This document shows, one piece after another, positions 53,011-62,322 of a DNA stretch of 64,000 nucleotides. Positions within the stretch are counted from its first letter, which is position 1. Each line of letters opens with the position of its first letter. The notes beneath the pieces are model-generated. The model was not told where the DNA came from and searched no databases. It saw only the letters and a program-made list of their open reading frames with translations. Made by a program: the position numbers and the translations under genes. The stretch is from Shinella zoogloeoides (GTDB taxonomy: Bacteria; Pseudomonadota; Alphaproteobacteria; Rhizobiales; Rhizobiaceae): the NCBI RefSeq assembly GCF_030733845.1, contig NZ_CP132311.1, positions 3,601,501 through 3,665,500 of the forward strand, read 5' to 3'.

Positions 53011-54354
53011 ATGGCGATGGTGACGGTCAGCGAAGCGGCAACGGAGATCGAGAAGCTTCTCGGCCTCCATCCCAAAGGGTTCGATCTCTCGCTGGACCGC
53101 ATCACGCGGCTGCTTGCCGCGCTCGGCGATCCGCATCTGCGGCTGCCGCCGGTCATCCATGTGGCCGGCACCAACGGCAAGGGCTCGGTCACCGCCTTCT
53201 GCCGTTCGATCCTCGAGGCAGCCGGCCTCAGTGTGCACGTCCACACCTCGCCCCATCTCGTCAACTGGCACGAGCGCTACCGCCTCGGCGTCAAGGGCGG
53301 GCGCGGGCAGCTCGTCGCGGACGCGGTCCTCGCCGATGCCGTGCGCCGCGTGGCCGAGGCCAATGGCGGCGAGAAGATCACCGTCTTCGAAATCCTGACG
53401 GCCGTCACCTTCCTGCTGTTTTCCGAGCATCCGGCGGATGTGGCGATCATCGAGGTCGGCCTCGGCGGCCGCTTCGATGCGACGAACGTCATTCCACGCC
53501 CCGCCATCTCGGTCATCATGCCGATTTCGCTCGATCACCAGGCCTATCTCGGCGACCGGGTGGAGCTCATCGCTGCGGAGAAGGCCGGCATCATGAAGCG
53601 GGGCGTACCCGTCGTCATCGGCTACCAGTCGGAAGACGCCGCCCGCGACGTGCTGGTCGAGACGGCCGAGCGGCTCGGCTGCCCGCATGCCGTCTACGGC
53701 CAGGATTTCATGGCGCATGAGGAATATGGCCGCCTCGTCTACCAGGACGAGTTCGGCCTTGCCGACCTGCCCCTGCCGCGCCTGCCCGGTCGCCATCAAT
53801 ATGCCAATGCCGCCGCGGCCATCCGCGCCGTCAAGGCGGCGGGCTTCACCCTTTCCGATCATGCGCTGGAACGGGGCCTCGCCCAGGTCGAATGGCCCGG
53901 CCGCCTGCAGCGCCTGACGGACGGCGCGCTGGTGCGGCTTGCCCCGCGCGGCAGCGAGATCTGGGTCGATGGCGGGCACAATCCCGGTGCCGGCCAGGTC
54001 ATTGCCGAAACCATGGCCAATTTCGAGGAGCGCGATCCGCGCCCGCTCTTCCTCGTCACCGGCATGATCAACACAAAGGATCCGGTCGGCTATTTCGAGC
54101 CGTTCCGCGGCCTTGCCGAGCGGGTCTTCACCGTGCCGATCCGCGGCTCGGATGCCGGCCTCGATCCGGTGTCGCTGGCCGATGACGCGGCCCGCGCCGG
54201 CCTGGAGTCGGAACCCCTGTCGATGGTCGCCGACGCGCTTGCCGAGATTGGCCGCATCACCGCGGAGGACTCGGTTCCCCCGCGCATCCTGATCGGCGGC
54301 TCGCTCTATCTCGTCGGCGACGTGCTCGCCGACAACGGCACGCCGCCCACTTGA
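53011..54354 (+). CDS. folC: Bifunctional folylpolyglutamate synthase/dihydrofolate synthase
   Basis: A 447-residue Mur-ligase-fold enzyme that adds glutamate to dihydropteroate and to folates. The P-loop is HVAGTNGKGSVTAFC (about residues 48-62), TSPHLVNWHERYRLG follows, and IEVGLGGRFDATNVI is the second Mur-family motif. ATG 53011 is preferred with GAGGGCGG ahead; ATG 53017 is possible. It lies 19 bases after accD and ends at a terminator shared with the convergent trxA. Confidence 0.95.
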   Translation: MAMVTVSEAATEIEKLLGLHPKGFDLSLDRITRLLAALGDPHLRLPPVIHVAGTNGKGSVTAFCRSILEAAGLSVHVHTSPHLVNWHERYRLGVKGGRGQLVADAVLADAVRRVAEANGGEKITVFEILTAVTFLLFSEHPADVAIIEVGLGGRFDATNVIPRPAISVIMPISLDHQAYLGDRVELIAAEKAGIMKRGVPVVIGYQSEDAARDVLVETAERLGCPHAVYGQDFMAHEEYGRLVYQDEFGLADLPLPRLPGRHQYANAAAAIRAVKAAGFTLSDHALERGLAQVEWPGRLQRLTDGALVRLAPRGSEIWVDGGHNPGAGQVIAETMANFEERDPRPLFLVTGMINTKDPVGYFEPFRGLAERVFTVPIRGSDAGLDPVSLADDAARAGLESEPLSMVADALAEIGRITAEDSVPPRILIGGSLYLVGDVLADNGTPPT

Positions 54355-54372
54355 AACCTTGCCGGAACGAAA

Positions 54373-54396
54373 AAGCCCGGCGCGAAGGCCGGGCTT
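54373..54396. terminator. Terminator between folC and trxA
   Basis: AAGCCCGGC / GCCGGGCTT, a 9-base perfect stem with a 6-base loop. On the minus strand it is followed by a run of five T residues, so it is strongest for the addB-addA-trxA side; it may also stop folC transcripts. Confidence 0.85.
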
Positions 54397-54419
54397 GATC
54401 TTGTCCAGTAGCGGGCCGA

Positions 54420-54740
54420 TCAGGCGGCGCTGGAAATCCACGAGGAGAGGGCCGTCTTCGGCGCGGCGCCGACCTTGATGTCGGCCACTTCGCCGCCCTT
54501 GAACAGGGCGAGGGTCGGGATCGAGCGCACGCCGAACTTGGCGGCGAGTTCCGGGTTCTCGTCGATGTTCAGCTTGGCGACCTTCACCTTGCCGGCCAGC
54601 TCGGAAGAGATTTCCTCCAGCGCGGGCGCGATCATCTTGCACGGGCCGCACCATTCGGCCCAGAAATCGACGACGACCGGCTCTGCGGAATTCAGCACTT
54701 CGGCCTCGAAATTGGACTGGTCGACTTTAACGGTAGCCAT
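54420..54740 (-). CDS. trxA: Thioredoxin
   Basis: A 106-residue cytosolic dithiol oxidoreductase. The active site WCGPC is at residues 30-34 ([17 protein letters not shown]), and the cis-proline region is [12 protein letters not shown]. Length and sequence are those of Trx1. AAGGAGAG precedes the ATG. It lies 96 bases after addA at the end of the minus-strand series, probably with a promoter of its own in that gap. Confidence 0.97.
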   Translation of the reverse strand: MATVKVDQSNFEAEVLNSAEPVVVDFWAEWCGPCKMIAPALEEISSELAGKVKVAKLNIDENPELAAKFGVRSIPTLALFKGGEVADIKVGAAPKTALSSWISSAA

Positions 54741-54836
54741 CAGGCTCTCCTTGAATGGTGATTGTTGTAGAGGATGTGGCGCTGCCGGTGCCCGGTTTCA
54801 AGGCCCGGCCGGCAGCGGATCGTCCCGTCCGGTATC

Positions 54837-57800
54837 TCATTTCGAGGCGAGTTCGGCAAGGCTCGCGTCCATAAGCCCGCCATCCAGCCAGTAGGTTTTC
54901 GCCGCTTCCGTATAGATCAACCCGCAGCGGATCTGCCGTCCGGGATAGAGCGGCGCGAGGATCGCGCGATAGATTGCAAGCTGCGCCCGGTGCTCGAAAG
55001 GAATCTCCTGGACAGAGGCCGGCGGCGCGCGGTTCGTCTTGAAATCGACGATCTCGACCGCATCGTCGTTCACGGCCATGCGGTCGATGCGCCCGGAGAC
55101 GGCAAAGTCCCGGCTGCCGAGCGTCAGCGTGCCCATGATCGAGACTTCCGCCCGCGCCGCGGGCGAGAAGATCGCGGCAAGGCTGCCATCGCCGATCACG
55201 GCCAGCGCCGCCGCGACGAGCGCCGTGCGCGCGCTTTCCGGCCAGTGCGCCGCCGCCCGTTCGAGATAGCGGCCCGCCGCCGCCGGCCGCTCCGCCGGGT
55301 CGAAGGCGGGCAGGACCTGCAGGAAGCGGTGCAGGATGCGCCCCCGTTCCAGCGCAAGGCCGGCGCCGGGAGCGCCGCCCTTCCTGCCGAACAGCGCCGA
55401 GGGCACCAGGAGGTCCGCCTTGTCCGTCTCGATCACCGCCGCCGCGCCCGAGGGGCTGAGCGGCCGCGGCAGGGATTTCTGCGGCGGCAGCGGCCGCCCG
55501 AGCGCGTCCGGCAAGACCGTCCTCGCCTTTTCCTCGGCGGCCGCCACGACGACGTCGCCGGCCGCCGCCGCGCCCGCTTCCCGCCAGGAAAAACCCTGCC
55601 AGCTTTCGCCGGCCGTCGAAAAGGCCGTTTCCACGCACCGTCCGCCCCCGGCGGCAAGCGCGGCGGCGATCATCGGATGCCAGGTGTCCTTGTTCTCCAG
55701 CCGGCCGCGATAGCCGCAGACGACGAGCCGGTCGGCGGCGCGGGTCATCGCCACGTAGAGCAGGCGGCGATATTCCTCTTCCGCCGCCGCCTTGATGCGG
55801 TCCGCGTCGGCCCCGGTCATGTCGTTGCCGAGATCCTTCAGCGGCAGCCAGACCGGCAGGCCGCCGGCAAGGCTTGGCGCCGGCAGGAAGCGGAGCTGCG
55901 GCATGTGGCTCGGGCTGAAGGCCTTCGCGCCGCCGTCGACGAGGAAGACGACAGGCGCTTCCAGGCCTTTGGCGGCATGCACGGTCATGATGCGGATCTC
56001 GCCGCGCGCCTTGTCCTGCTCGCGCTTGACGGTCGGCGCTTCCAGTTCCAGCGTCGAGACGAAGGCCTGCAGGCCTGGCAGGCCGTTCTCCTCCTGGTCC
56101 AGCGCGAAGGTCAGGAACTCGTCGATGATCTCCCCGGCCTCCACGCCGAGCCGCGCAAGGAACGCCCGCCGCCCGCCGCCCGCGCCGAGGATCCGGGCAT
56201 AGAAATCGTGCACGGACTGGCCGCGCGCATCGCGGATCATGGTTTCGAGCCGGCGAACGACGGCGGAAAGCGCCGCCTCGGTCTCGGCCATCTCCCGCAA
56301 CCGCATCCAGAGGCTCTGTTTTTCGCCGCGCCGGGCGGCCAGCGTGAACAGTGCCTCCTCGTCGAGGCCGAAGAGCGGGCTTTTCAGCAGGGAAGCCAGC
56401 GAAAGATCGTCCTCAGGCAGCACGGCGAAGCGGCCGAGCGCCATCAGGTCCTGCACGGCGATGTGCTTTGTCAGCACCAGCCGGTCGGCGCCGGCGACGG
56501 GCAGGTTGTGCCGCTGCTTCAGCGTGCGGGTCAGCGCGTTGACGAAGGCGTCTCGTTTGCGCACCAGCACGATGATGTCGCCGGCCTCCATCGGCCGCGT
56601 CCTGCCCTTCTCCGTCACCGTCTCGCGGCTGATCCAGCCGGCGAGCGTATCGGCGATGCGGCGCGCCAGCACATTGATCGGCGCTTCCTCGGCGACCGCG
56701 TCGAAGGGCGCCGTCCAGTCCTCCTCGTCGAGGCCCGGCGGCGCGGCGATCACCTCCCAGATGTCGACCGCGCCCGGCTCGCGTCCGCGATTGGAGGCAT
56801 GCACGATCTCCCCGCCGCCAGGCGAAAGGCCGCGCGCATTGGCGGGGTCGAGAAAGACCTGATCTACGGCCGAAAGCACGTCGCGCGTCGAGCGGAAGGA
56901 GAGCAGCAGGCGGATCGGGCTGAAGGCCGCGTCCGCCGCCTGCGTCCGCCTCGCGACCGCGCGGCCTTCCTCCGCGAATCGTTCCGGCCGCGCGCCCTGG
57001 AAGGAATAGATCGACTGCTTCTCGTCGCCCACGGCGAAGATCGTGCGCCCCGTCACGCGCGCCGTTTCGCCGGCGAAGAAGTCGTCGGTCAGCGCTTTCA
57101 CGATCTGCCATTGCCGCGGGCTGGTGTCCTGCGCCTCGTCGACGAGGATGTGGTCGATGCCCTGGTCGAGCTTGTAGTGCACCCAGGCGCTCACCTTGTC
57201 GCGCGTCAGCAGCGTCGCGGTGCGGTCGATCAGGTCGTCGAAATCGAGCAGGCTGCGCGCGCGCTTCAGGTCCTCGTAGTCGCCGATCAGCCGCTCGGCG
57301 ATGGTGAGCGCGGCTAGCGTCGCCTCGACCATGCGCAGGCGCCGCAGCCGGTCGTCGCAGGCGATCACATGGGCCTGGGCGGTAAGCAGCGCCGCTTCCA
57401 GTTGCTGAGCGCTGTCCTTGACCTTCTTCGAGAGGAAGGAGCGGTCGATGCTGCGCGGCGCACCGGCCGCGGTGAAGAAGAGGTCGGTCAGCGCCGCCCG
57501 CCGAGCCTGCGGGTCGCTCAGCCGCGCGAGCCCGCGCAAGGCGGCGGCCGAGGTCTTCACCGTATCGCTGCCGAGGCTTTCCGCAGCCGCGAGATAGGAA
57601 TCCAGCACGGCGCCCTGCAGGCCGTCGAGCGGCCAGTAGGCGGCGAGGATGTCCTCTGCCGTCTCATGGGGGCCGAGCCCGGTCTCGCGCCGCAGCACCG
57701 CCTCCACGCCGTCCGCCCGTCCGGCCGATTCGAGGAAGTCGCGGATCGGTCCGCGGCTGGCGACGATATCCGAAATCAGCCGCTCCAGCCCCGTATCATC

Positions 57801-58409
57801 GGCAATGTCGAGCACGGTCGCGAAAGCGCCCGCAAGCGCCTCGTCTTCTTCGCTCGTTGTCGCGGTCAGGAGGGTGCGGCGCGCATCCGCCAGCAGCACG
57901 GCCGCCGCCCGGTCGTCGAGCACGGAGAAATGTCCGGCGACATTGGCTTCCAGCGGAAACTGGTGCAGCAGTGCCTCGCAGAAGGCGTGGATGGTCTGGA
58001 TCTTCAGGCCGCCGGGCGTTTCCAGCGCCCGGGCGAAGAGGCGGCGCGCCTCGGCGAGCTTGAAGAGGTCCGGCCGCGCGCCTTCGATCGCCGTCACGCG
58101 GTCGGACAGCGCCTCGTCGGATAGCGTCGCCCAGTCGGCAAGCCGCTCGAAGACGCGGTTCGACATTTCGGAGGCCGCCGCCTTGGTATAGGTGAGGCAG
58201 AGGATGGCGGACGGCCGGCAGCCGGCCAAAAGCAGGCGGATGACCCGCTGGGTCAGGACATGCGTCTTGCCCGAGCCGGCATTGGCCGAGACCCAGGCGG
58301 AGCGGCCGGGATCGGAGGCCGTCGCCTGCTTCTGCGACGTCCAGCTCAGCCAGGCGGCTGGATCCGTGGAGGCCGGCCGGTCTTCCGCGGGAATCCCGTT
58401 TTCAGGCAT
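54837..58409 (-). CDS. addA: Double-strand break repair helicase/nuclease AddA
   Basis: An 1190-residue UvrD-like helicase and nuclease, the alphaproteobacterial counterpart of RecB. The Walker A motif is SANAGSGKTHVLTQRV (about residue 40), motif Ia LCLTYTKAAASEM, motif II LVDEAQDTSPRQW, and further motif GDEKQSIYSFQGARPE. The C-terminal nuclease motif is VEIVDFKTNRAPP. ATG 58409 overlaps the addB stop by eight bases and has GGAGGGCGAGG upstream. With AddB it resects broken ends for RecA. Chi-site recognition details are not readable. Confidence 0.96.
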   Translation of the reverse strand: MPENGIPAEDRPASTDPAAWLSWTSQKQATASDPGRSAWVSANAGSGKTHVLTQRVIRLLLAGCRPSAILCLTYTKAAASEMSNRVFERLADWATLSDEALSDRVTAIEGARPDLFKLAEARRLFARALETPGGLKIQTIHAFCEALLHQFPLEANVAGHFSVLDDRAAAVLLADARRTLLTATTSEEDEALAGAFATVLDIADDTGLERLISDIVASRGPIRDFLESAGRADGVEAVLRRETGLGPHETAEDILAAYWPLDGLQGAVLDSYLAAAESLGSDTVKTSAAALRGLARLSDPQARRAALTDLFFTAAGAPRSIDRSFLSKKVKDSAQQLEAALLTAQAHVIACDDRLRRLRMVEATLAALTIAERLIGDYEDLKRARSLLDFDDLIDRTATLLTRDKVSAWVHYKLDQGIDHILVDEAQDTSPRQWQIVKALTDDFFAGETARVTGRTIFAVGDEKQSIYSFQGARPERFAEEGRAVARRTQAADAAFSPIRLLLSFRSTRDVLSAVDQVFLDPANARGLSPGGGEIVHASNRGREPGAVDIWEVIAAPPGLDEEDWTAPFDAVAEEAPINVLARRIADTLAGWISRETVTEKGRTRPMEAGDIIVLVRKRDAFVNALTRTLKQRHNLPVAGADRLVLTKHIAVQDLMALGRFAVLPEDDLSLASLLKSPLFGLDEEALFTLAARRGEKQSLWMRLREMAETEAALSAVVRRLETMIRDARGQSVHDFYARILGAGGGRRAFLARLGVEAGEIIDEFLTFALDQEENGLPGLQAFVSTLELEAPTVKREQDKARGEIRIMTVHAAKGLEAPVVFLVDGGAKAFSPSHMPQLRFLPAPSLAGGLPVWLPLKDLGNDMTGADADRIKAAAEEEYRRLLYVAMTRAADRLVVCGYRGRLENKDTWHPMIAAALAAGGGRCVETAFSTAGESWQGFSWREAGAAAAGDVVVAAAEEKARTVLPDALGRPLPPQKSLPRPLSPSGAAAVIETDKADLLVPSALFGRKGGAPGAGLALERGRILHRFLQVLPAFDPAERPAAAGRYLERAAAHWPESARTALVAAALAVIGDGSLAAIFSPAARAEVSIMGTLTLGSRDFAVSGRIDRMAVNDDAVEIVDFKTNRAPPASVQEIPFEHRAQLAIYRAILAPLYPGRQIRCGLIYTEAAKTYWLDGGLMDASLAELASK

Positions 58410-61400
58410 CCTCGCCCTCCTCGCCGTTTTCCGCCGAAGACCATTCGGCGACGCGCGCCAAGTGGTCGTATTCGCCGCCATAGCTGCGTTCCTGCTCGGG
58501 AATGAGCCGCGAGGCGAAGCCGTAGCGCCCCTCGATCAGGCCCGTCAGCAGCTTTTCCAGCTCCGCCAGCGATTCCTCGGCAAGGTCGGCGGCGGATTTC
58601 GGTATCGCGCTTGCGGATTTCGAATGCTCGTTGTTGACCTGCTCGGCCTTGAACCGTTCGCCGGGTTTGAGGCGCACATAGAGAAGGTTCGCCGGCTGGC
58701 GAATGCCGGGGCCGCGGAACGCCCCGCGCCTGATCGCCGCCGCCTCCAGCGCGAGCTGCGGGTCGAGCAGGGCGCGCGCCACCTTCAGCGACGGCGTGCT
58801 GCCCGTCTTGTAGTCGATGAGGTCGGCGCTGCCGTCGGGCAGGATGTCGATGCGGTCGGCGATGCCGGTGAGCCGGATGCCGCCGACGGAGAGGTCGAGC
58901 GAGGCCGGCACCTCCGTCAGGCTCTCGCGCACGTCGCCGGCCCGTTTCAGGTGCCAGTCGACGAAGGCGCGGCCGACGGCGGCAAAACGCGGCCGCCAGA
59001 CGGCGTCGATATGCGGCGGCAGCGCTACCGCGTCGAATTCCTCGTTGAGAATCCGGCTTATCAATGTCAGCGGCTCGCCGGTTCCTTCCTCGCGCACGAA
59101 GCGGTCGACGATCCGGTGATAGAGCGAGCCGCGCTCGGCCGGCCCCGGATCGAGGTTGAAGGGCGCGATCGGATCGAGCCGCAGGATATGCCGGGCATAG
59201 ATCGCATAGGGGTCGCGGCGCAGCCGACCCACTTCGCTGAAGGAATATTTCCTCGGCTGCAGGTCTGCCGGCGGGCGCGGGGCGGGGCGGGGGGCGTTCG
59301 GCACCGGCGCGCTTTTGTCGATCGCGCCTGCCCAGTCGATGAAATTTTTGCCGCGGGCGCGAAGATCGCCTGCCAGCGCCGGGCCGCCGACGGCGAGCAG
59401 CCGTTGCAGCCAGCGCGAGGCGACGGTCGGCGCGGTGCCGTTGCGCAGCGCCCGCGTCAGCACGACCTTCGGCGCGCCGGCCGCCATCTGCAGGTCGTGG
59501 CCGAGCTGGCCGATGCGCCGTTCCGGCGGCTCCAGGCCGATCTCCACCTTCATGATGCGCGACAGGAAGGCGTCGTTTGCCGCCTGTCCTGGCCAGGTGC
59601 CTTCGTTGAGCCCGCCGATCACCACCGTATCGACGCTCTGCAGGCGCGATTCGAGCGCCCCGAAGATGAAGACGCGCGGATGGCGCATGGAGCGCGGCTT
59701 GACGCTTTCGCTCGCCGCCAGCGCCTCGATGATGTCGCACCACTGCGGCCCGTCGGCCTCGATCTGCCCGTCCGTCTCGATGACGCTTTTCAGGAGGTTG
59801 GCAAGGCTGTCGCCGGCTTCCCCCGACCACAGCGCCGCAAGGTCGCCGCGCTCGTCCCTTGCAACGGCCTCCAGCGCACGGCCGGTCCGCTCCGACCAGT
59901 CGGAGAGCGGCAGTTTCGAAGAGAAGCGCCGCCCCGCGCGGCTTTGAAGCAACGCGCCCGCCAACGGCTCGACGGCTTCCGCAACCCGGCGCGCCAGATC
60001 GCGGGCCGACGAGACGGCCTCGCCCGGCAACGCCGAGCGCCACACGGGCGGGTGGCGATCCCCGGCCTGCTGCGCGATGGCGGCCTCCAGCAGGGGTCCG
60101 AGCGTCGAAATGTCGATCTCCGCCGTGCCGCCGCGCAGCGCCGTCAGCTCCAGCGCGGTCACAGCCTCGCGCATCGCCGCCTCGTCGAGGCCGAAGCGGG
60201 CCAGCGGATGCTTGAGCAGGGCGACGAGTGGCACCGGATCGCCGGGACGCAGCGCCGCCTCGGCAAGGAGGCGCAGCAGCGTGCCCTGCGGCGTCGAGAG
60301 CAGCGGCGTGCCGGCCGAATCGTCCGCCTCGATGCCGAACCGGGCCAGCTCCGCGGCGACGCGCCGGCCGAGCTTGCGGTCCGGCGTGATCAGGGCGGCC
60401 TGCGCTTCTTCGCCGTCTTCCAGCGCCAGGCGCAGCGCGATCGCGATCCCCAGCGCCTCCTCCCGTTCGTTGGCCGCCTCGACCAGCGAGACGTCGCGGA
60501 AGGCCTCTGCCATCAGGCCGCTGTCGAGCGTGCCGCGGATCTCGCCCCAGCCGGCCGTCGCCTGCGTCGGCAGGAAGGCGCTGGAAAGGATCTGCGCGCG
60601 ATATTCGAGATGTTTGGGCGGCGTGCCGAGCGTTTCCACGTCGGCCCGGGTGCAGCCCATGCGGGTGAGCAGGCGGTGGAGGCCGTATTGCGGGTGGCTG
60701 CGCGAGGCCGCGTCCGGTTTCTGCGCGCCGCCGCCCTGATGGCCGACGAGCAGCCATTCGGCATCCGACATGAAGCGGTCGAGCCCCGGCAGGATGACGA
60801 CGCCGTTCGGCAGGTTCGCCACGGCCGCGATCAGCCCTGATGTTGCGGGGATGGAGCCGGTGGAGCCGGCGATGATCACCGGTCCTGTGGGCGGCGAATG
60901 GCGGTAGCGCTCCGTCTCGGCATGCAGCGTCGCGTTGCGCCGCAGCGAGGGCGAGGAGCGGCCAAGCTCGGCAAGCCGCGCCGGCCAGTAGTCGCTGGCG
61001 ATCTTCAGGAATTCGGCGGTGAGCTGCCACCAGAGCGCATGGTTGGAGACATCGAGATTGTCCAGCGCCGACCAGTCGAGCTCCTCCGTCTCCATCGCAT
61101 CGATGATTTCGGCGAGGTTGCGGGCAAGCCAGACGGCATCGGCCGGGCTCGCCGGGGCGACGAGCGGGCTTTCGGCATGGATGGCGGTGACGGCGGCGGG
61201 CAGGCGGTTGCGCCAGGCGAGCACGAGCCGGGCAAGCTCCAGGAGCCGCGTCGGGCCGGACAGCGGCTCGGCCATGTCTAGGAGCGCCGGCGCGACCTCG
61301 TCGAAGAAGCCGCTGTCGTCGTCCGTCTCGCCGAGCGCGCGGATCGTCGGCAGGATCGCCGAGCGGCCGCCGAAGAGATCGACGAATTCCGAGCGGATGA

Positions 61401-61578
61401 CGCGGGCCGAACGGCGCGTCGGCACGTAGATCGTCACGTCGGCCAGCGCGAGCGGATCGGCGGGATCGTAGCTGAAGCCGGGAACCAGCCGGCCGTCGAC
61501 GAGGTTCTGCGCGACCGTCCTGAGGAAGGGCAGGCTCGCCGGGATCGAGTAGATGCGGCCGCCCCGGCCGCCGGTCAC
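58402..61578 (-). CDS. addB: Double-strand break repair protein AddB
   Basis: A 1058-residue partner of AddA. The N-terminus (IYVPTRRSARVIRSEF) has no intact Walker A loop, as is usual for alphaproteobacterial AddB. The C-terminal PD-(D/E)xK nuclease motif is SADLIDYKTGSTPS, preceded by GIADRIDILPDG. The start is GTG 61578, overlapping the murU stop (GTGA), so translation is coupled. The Firmicutes-type iron-sulfur cysteines are not seen. Confidence 0.95.
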   Translation of the reverse strand: MTGGRGGRIYSIPASLPFLRTVAQNLVDGRLVPGFSYDPADPLALADVTIYVPTRRSARVIRSEFVDLFGGRSAILPTIRALGETDDDSGFFDEVAPALLDMAEPLSGPTRLLELARLVLAWRNRLPAAVTAIHAESPLVAPASPADAVWLARNLAEIIDAMETEELDWSALDNLDVSNHALWWQLTAEFLKIASDYWPARLAELGRSSPSLRRNATLHAETERYRHSPPTGPVIIAGSTGSIPATSGLIAAVANLPNGVVILPGLDRFMSDAEWLLVGHQGGGAQKPDAASRSHPQYGLHRLLTRMGCTRADVETLGTPPKHLEYRAQILSSAFLPTQATAGWGEIRGTLDSGLMAEAFRDVSLVEAANEREEALGIAIALRLALEDGEEAQAALITPDRKLGRRVAAELARFGIEADDSAGTPLLSTPQGTLLRLLAEAALRPGDPVPLVALLKHPLARFGLDEAAMREAVTALELTALRGGTAEIDISTLGPLLEAAIAQQAGDRHPPVWRSALPGEAVSSARDLARRVAEAVEPLAGALLQSRAGRRFSSKLPLSDWSERTGRALEAVARDERGDLAALWSGEAGDSLANLLKSVIETDGQIEADGPQWCDIIEALAASESVKPRSMRHPRVFIFGALESRLQSVDTVVIGGLNEGTWPGQAANDAFLSRIMKVEIGLEPPERRIGQLGHDLQMAAGAPKVVLTRALRNGTAPTVASRWLQRLLAVGGPALAGDLRARGKNFIDWAGAIDKSAPVPNAPRPAPRPPADLQPRKYSFSEVGRLRRDPYAIYARHILRLDPIAPFNLDPGPAERGSLYHRIVDRFVREEGTGEPLTLISRILNEEFDAVALPPHIDAVWRPRFAAVGRAFVDWHLKRAGDVRESLTEVPASLDLSVGGIRLTGIADRIDILPDGSADLIDYKTGSTPSLKVARALLDPQLALEAAAIRRGAFRGPGIRQPANLLYVRLKPGERFKAEQVNNEHSKSASAIPKSAADLAEESLAELEKLLTGLIEGRYGFASRLIPEQERSYGGEYDHLARVAEWSSAENGEEGEDA

Positions 61579-62309
61579 GCCGCCGCCTCGCGGAAGCTGC
61601 CGATGACGGCTTCCGCCGCGCCGATGGCGTCCGGCGTGCCCACCGTGATCCAGTGGCCCTCCAGCATGAGGCCGAAGAGCCGGCCCGTTTCGATGGCCCG
61701 GTCGAAATAGATGTTGAGGTTGAAGGCGTCATCCGGCGCGTCGTCGAACAAAGCCGGCATCATGGCGATGGCGCCGGCATAGACCACCGGATTGCCGCTC
61801 TCCTCCCGATAGCGGGCAAGGCGGCCTTCCCCGTCCATCGAAAAGTCCTTCTTGCCGTTGTGGCCGGTCGTGTCCTCCAGCCGCACGCAGAGCATGAGCA
61901 TGTCCATGCGCTGCGGGTCGAAGTGTTCCGCCAGCCGCTGGAGATTGGTCTTCTCGCCGGGCGTCTCGCCGATCCAGAAGAGGTCCGCATTCATGACGAG
62001 CACTGGCCCGCGGCCGAGCAGCTTCAGGCCTTTGGCAAGCCCCCCGCCGGAATTCATCAGCCGCTCCGCCTCGTCGGAAAGGATGATCTCGGGCACCGTG
62101 CGGTTCGCCAGGTGCGCCGTCATCTGGTCGGCGAAATGATGCACGTTGACGACGGCGCGCTTGACACCCGCCGCCGCCAGCGCGTCGAGGCCGTAGTCGA
62201 TCATCGGTTTTCCCGCGATCGGCACCAGCGGTTTCGGCATCGTGTCGGTGATGGGGCGCAGGCGCGTTCCCAGGCCCGCGGCCAGCACCATGGCGTCTTC
62301 GATCTTCAT
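61575..62309 (-). CDS. murU: N-acetylmuramate alpha-1-phosphate uridylyltransferase MurU
   Basis: A 244-residue nucleotidyltransferase with the signature MVLAAGLGTRLRPITDTMPKPLVPI and the sugar site VVNVHHFADQM; metal-binding Asp is in VMNADLFW. MurU makes UDP-MurNAc from MurNAc-1-phosphate, completing the salvage route that bypasses de novo synthesis (and gives fosfomycin tolerance in Pseudomonas putida). The neighbouring AmgK domain makes its substrate, which decides between MurU and other sugar-phosphate nucleotidyltransferases. ATG 62309 is preferred; ATG 62315 is two codons upstream. Confidence 0.88.
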   Translation of the reverse strand: MKIEDAMVLAAGLGTRLRPITDTMPKPLVPIAGKPMIDYGLDALAAAGVKRAVVNVHHFADQMTAHLANRTVPEIILSDEAERLMNSGGGLAKGLKLLGRGPVLVMNADLFWIGETPGEKTNLQRLAEHFDPQRMDMLMLCVRLEDTTGHNGKKDFSMDGEGRLARYREESGNPVVYAGAIAMMPALFDDAPDDAFNLNIYFDRAIETGRLFGLMLEGHWITVGTPDAIGAAEAVIGSFREAAA

Positions 62310-62322
62310 CGGCATCTCGCGC

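Noticed and set aside
58346..61732. A 1128-codon minus-strand frame overlapping addB in another phase
   Set aside because: It is an Arg/Ala/Pro-rich shifted reading of addB with no recognisable domain; addB in its own frame is complete.
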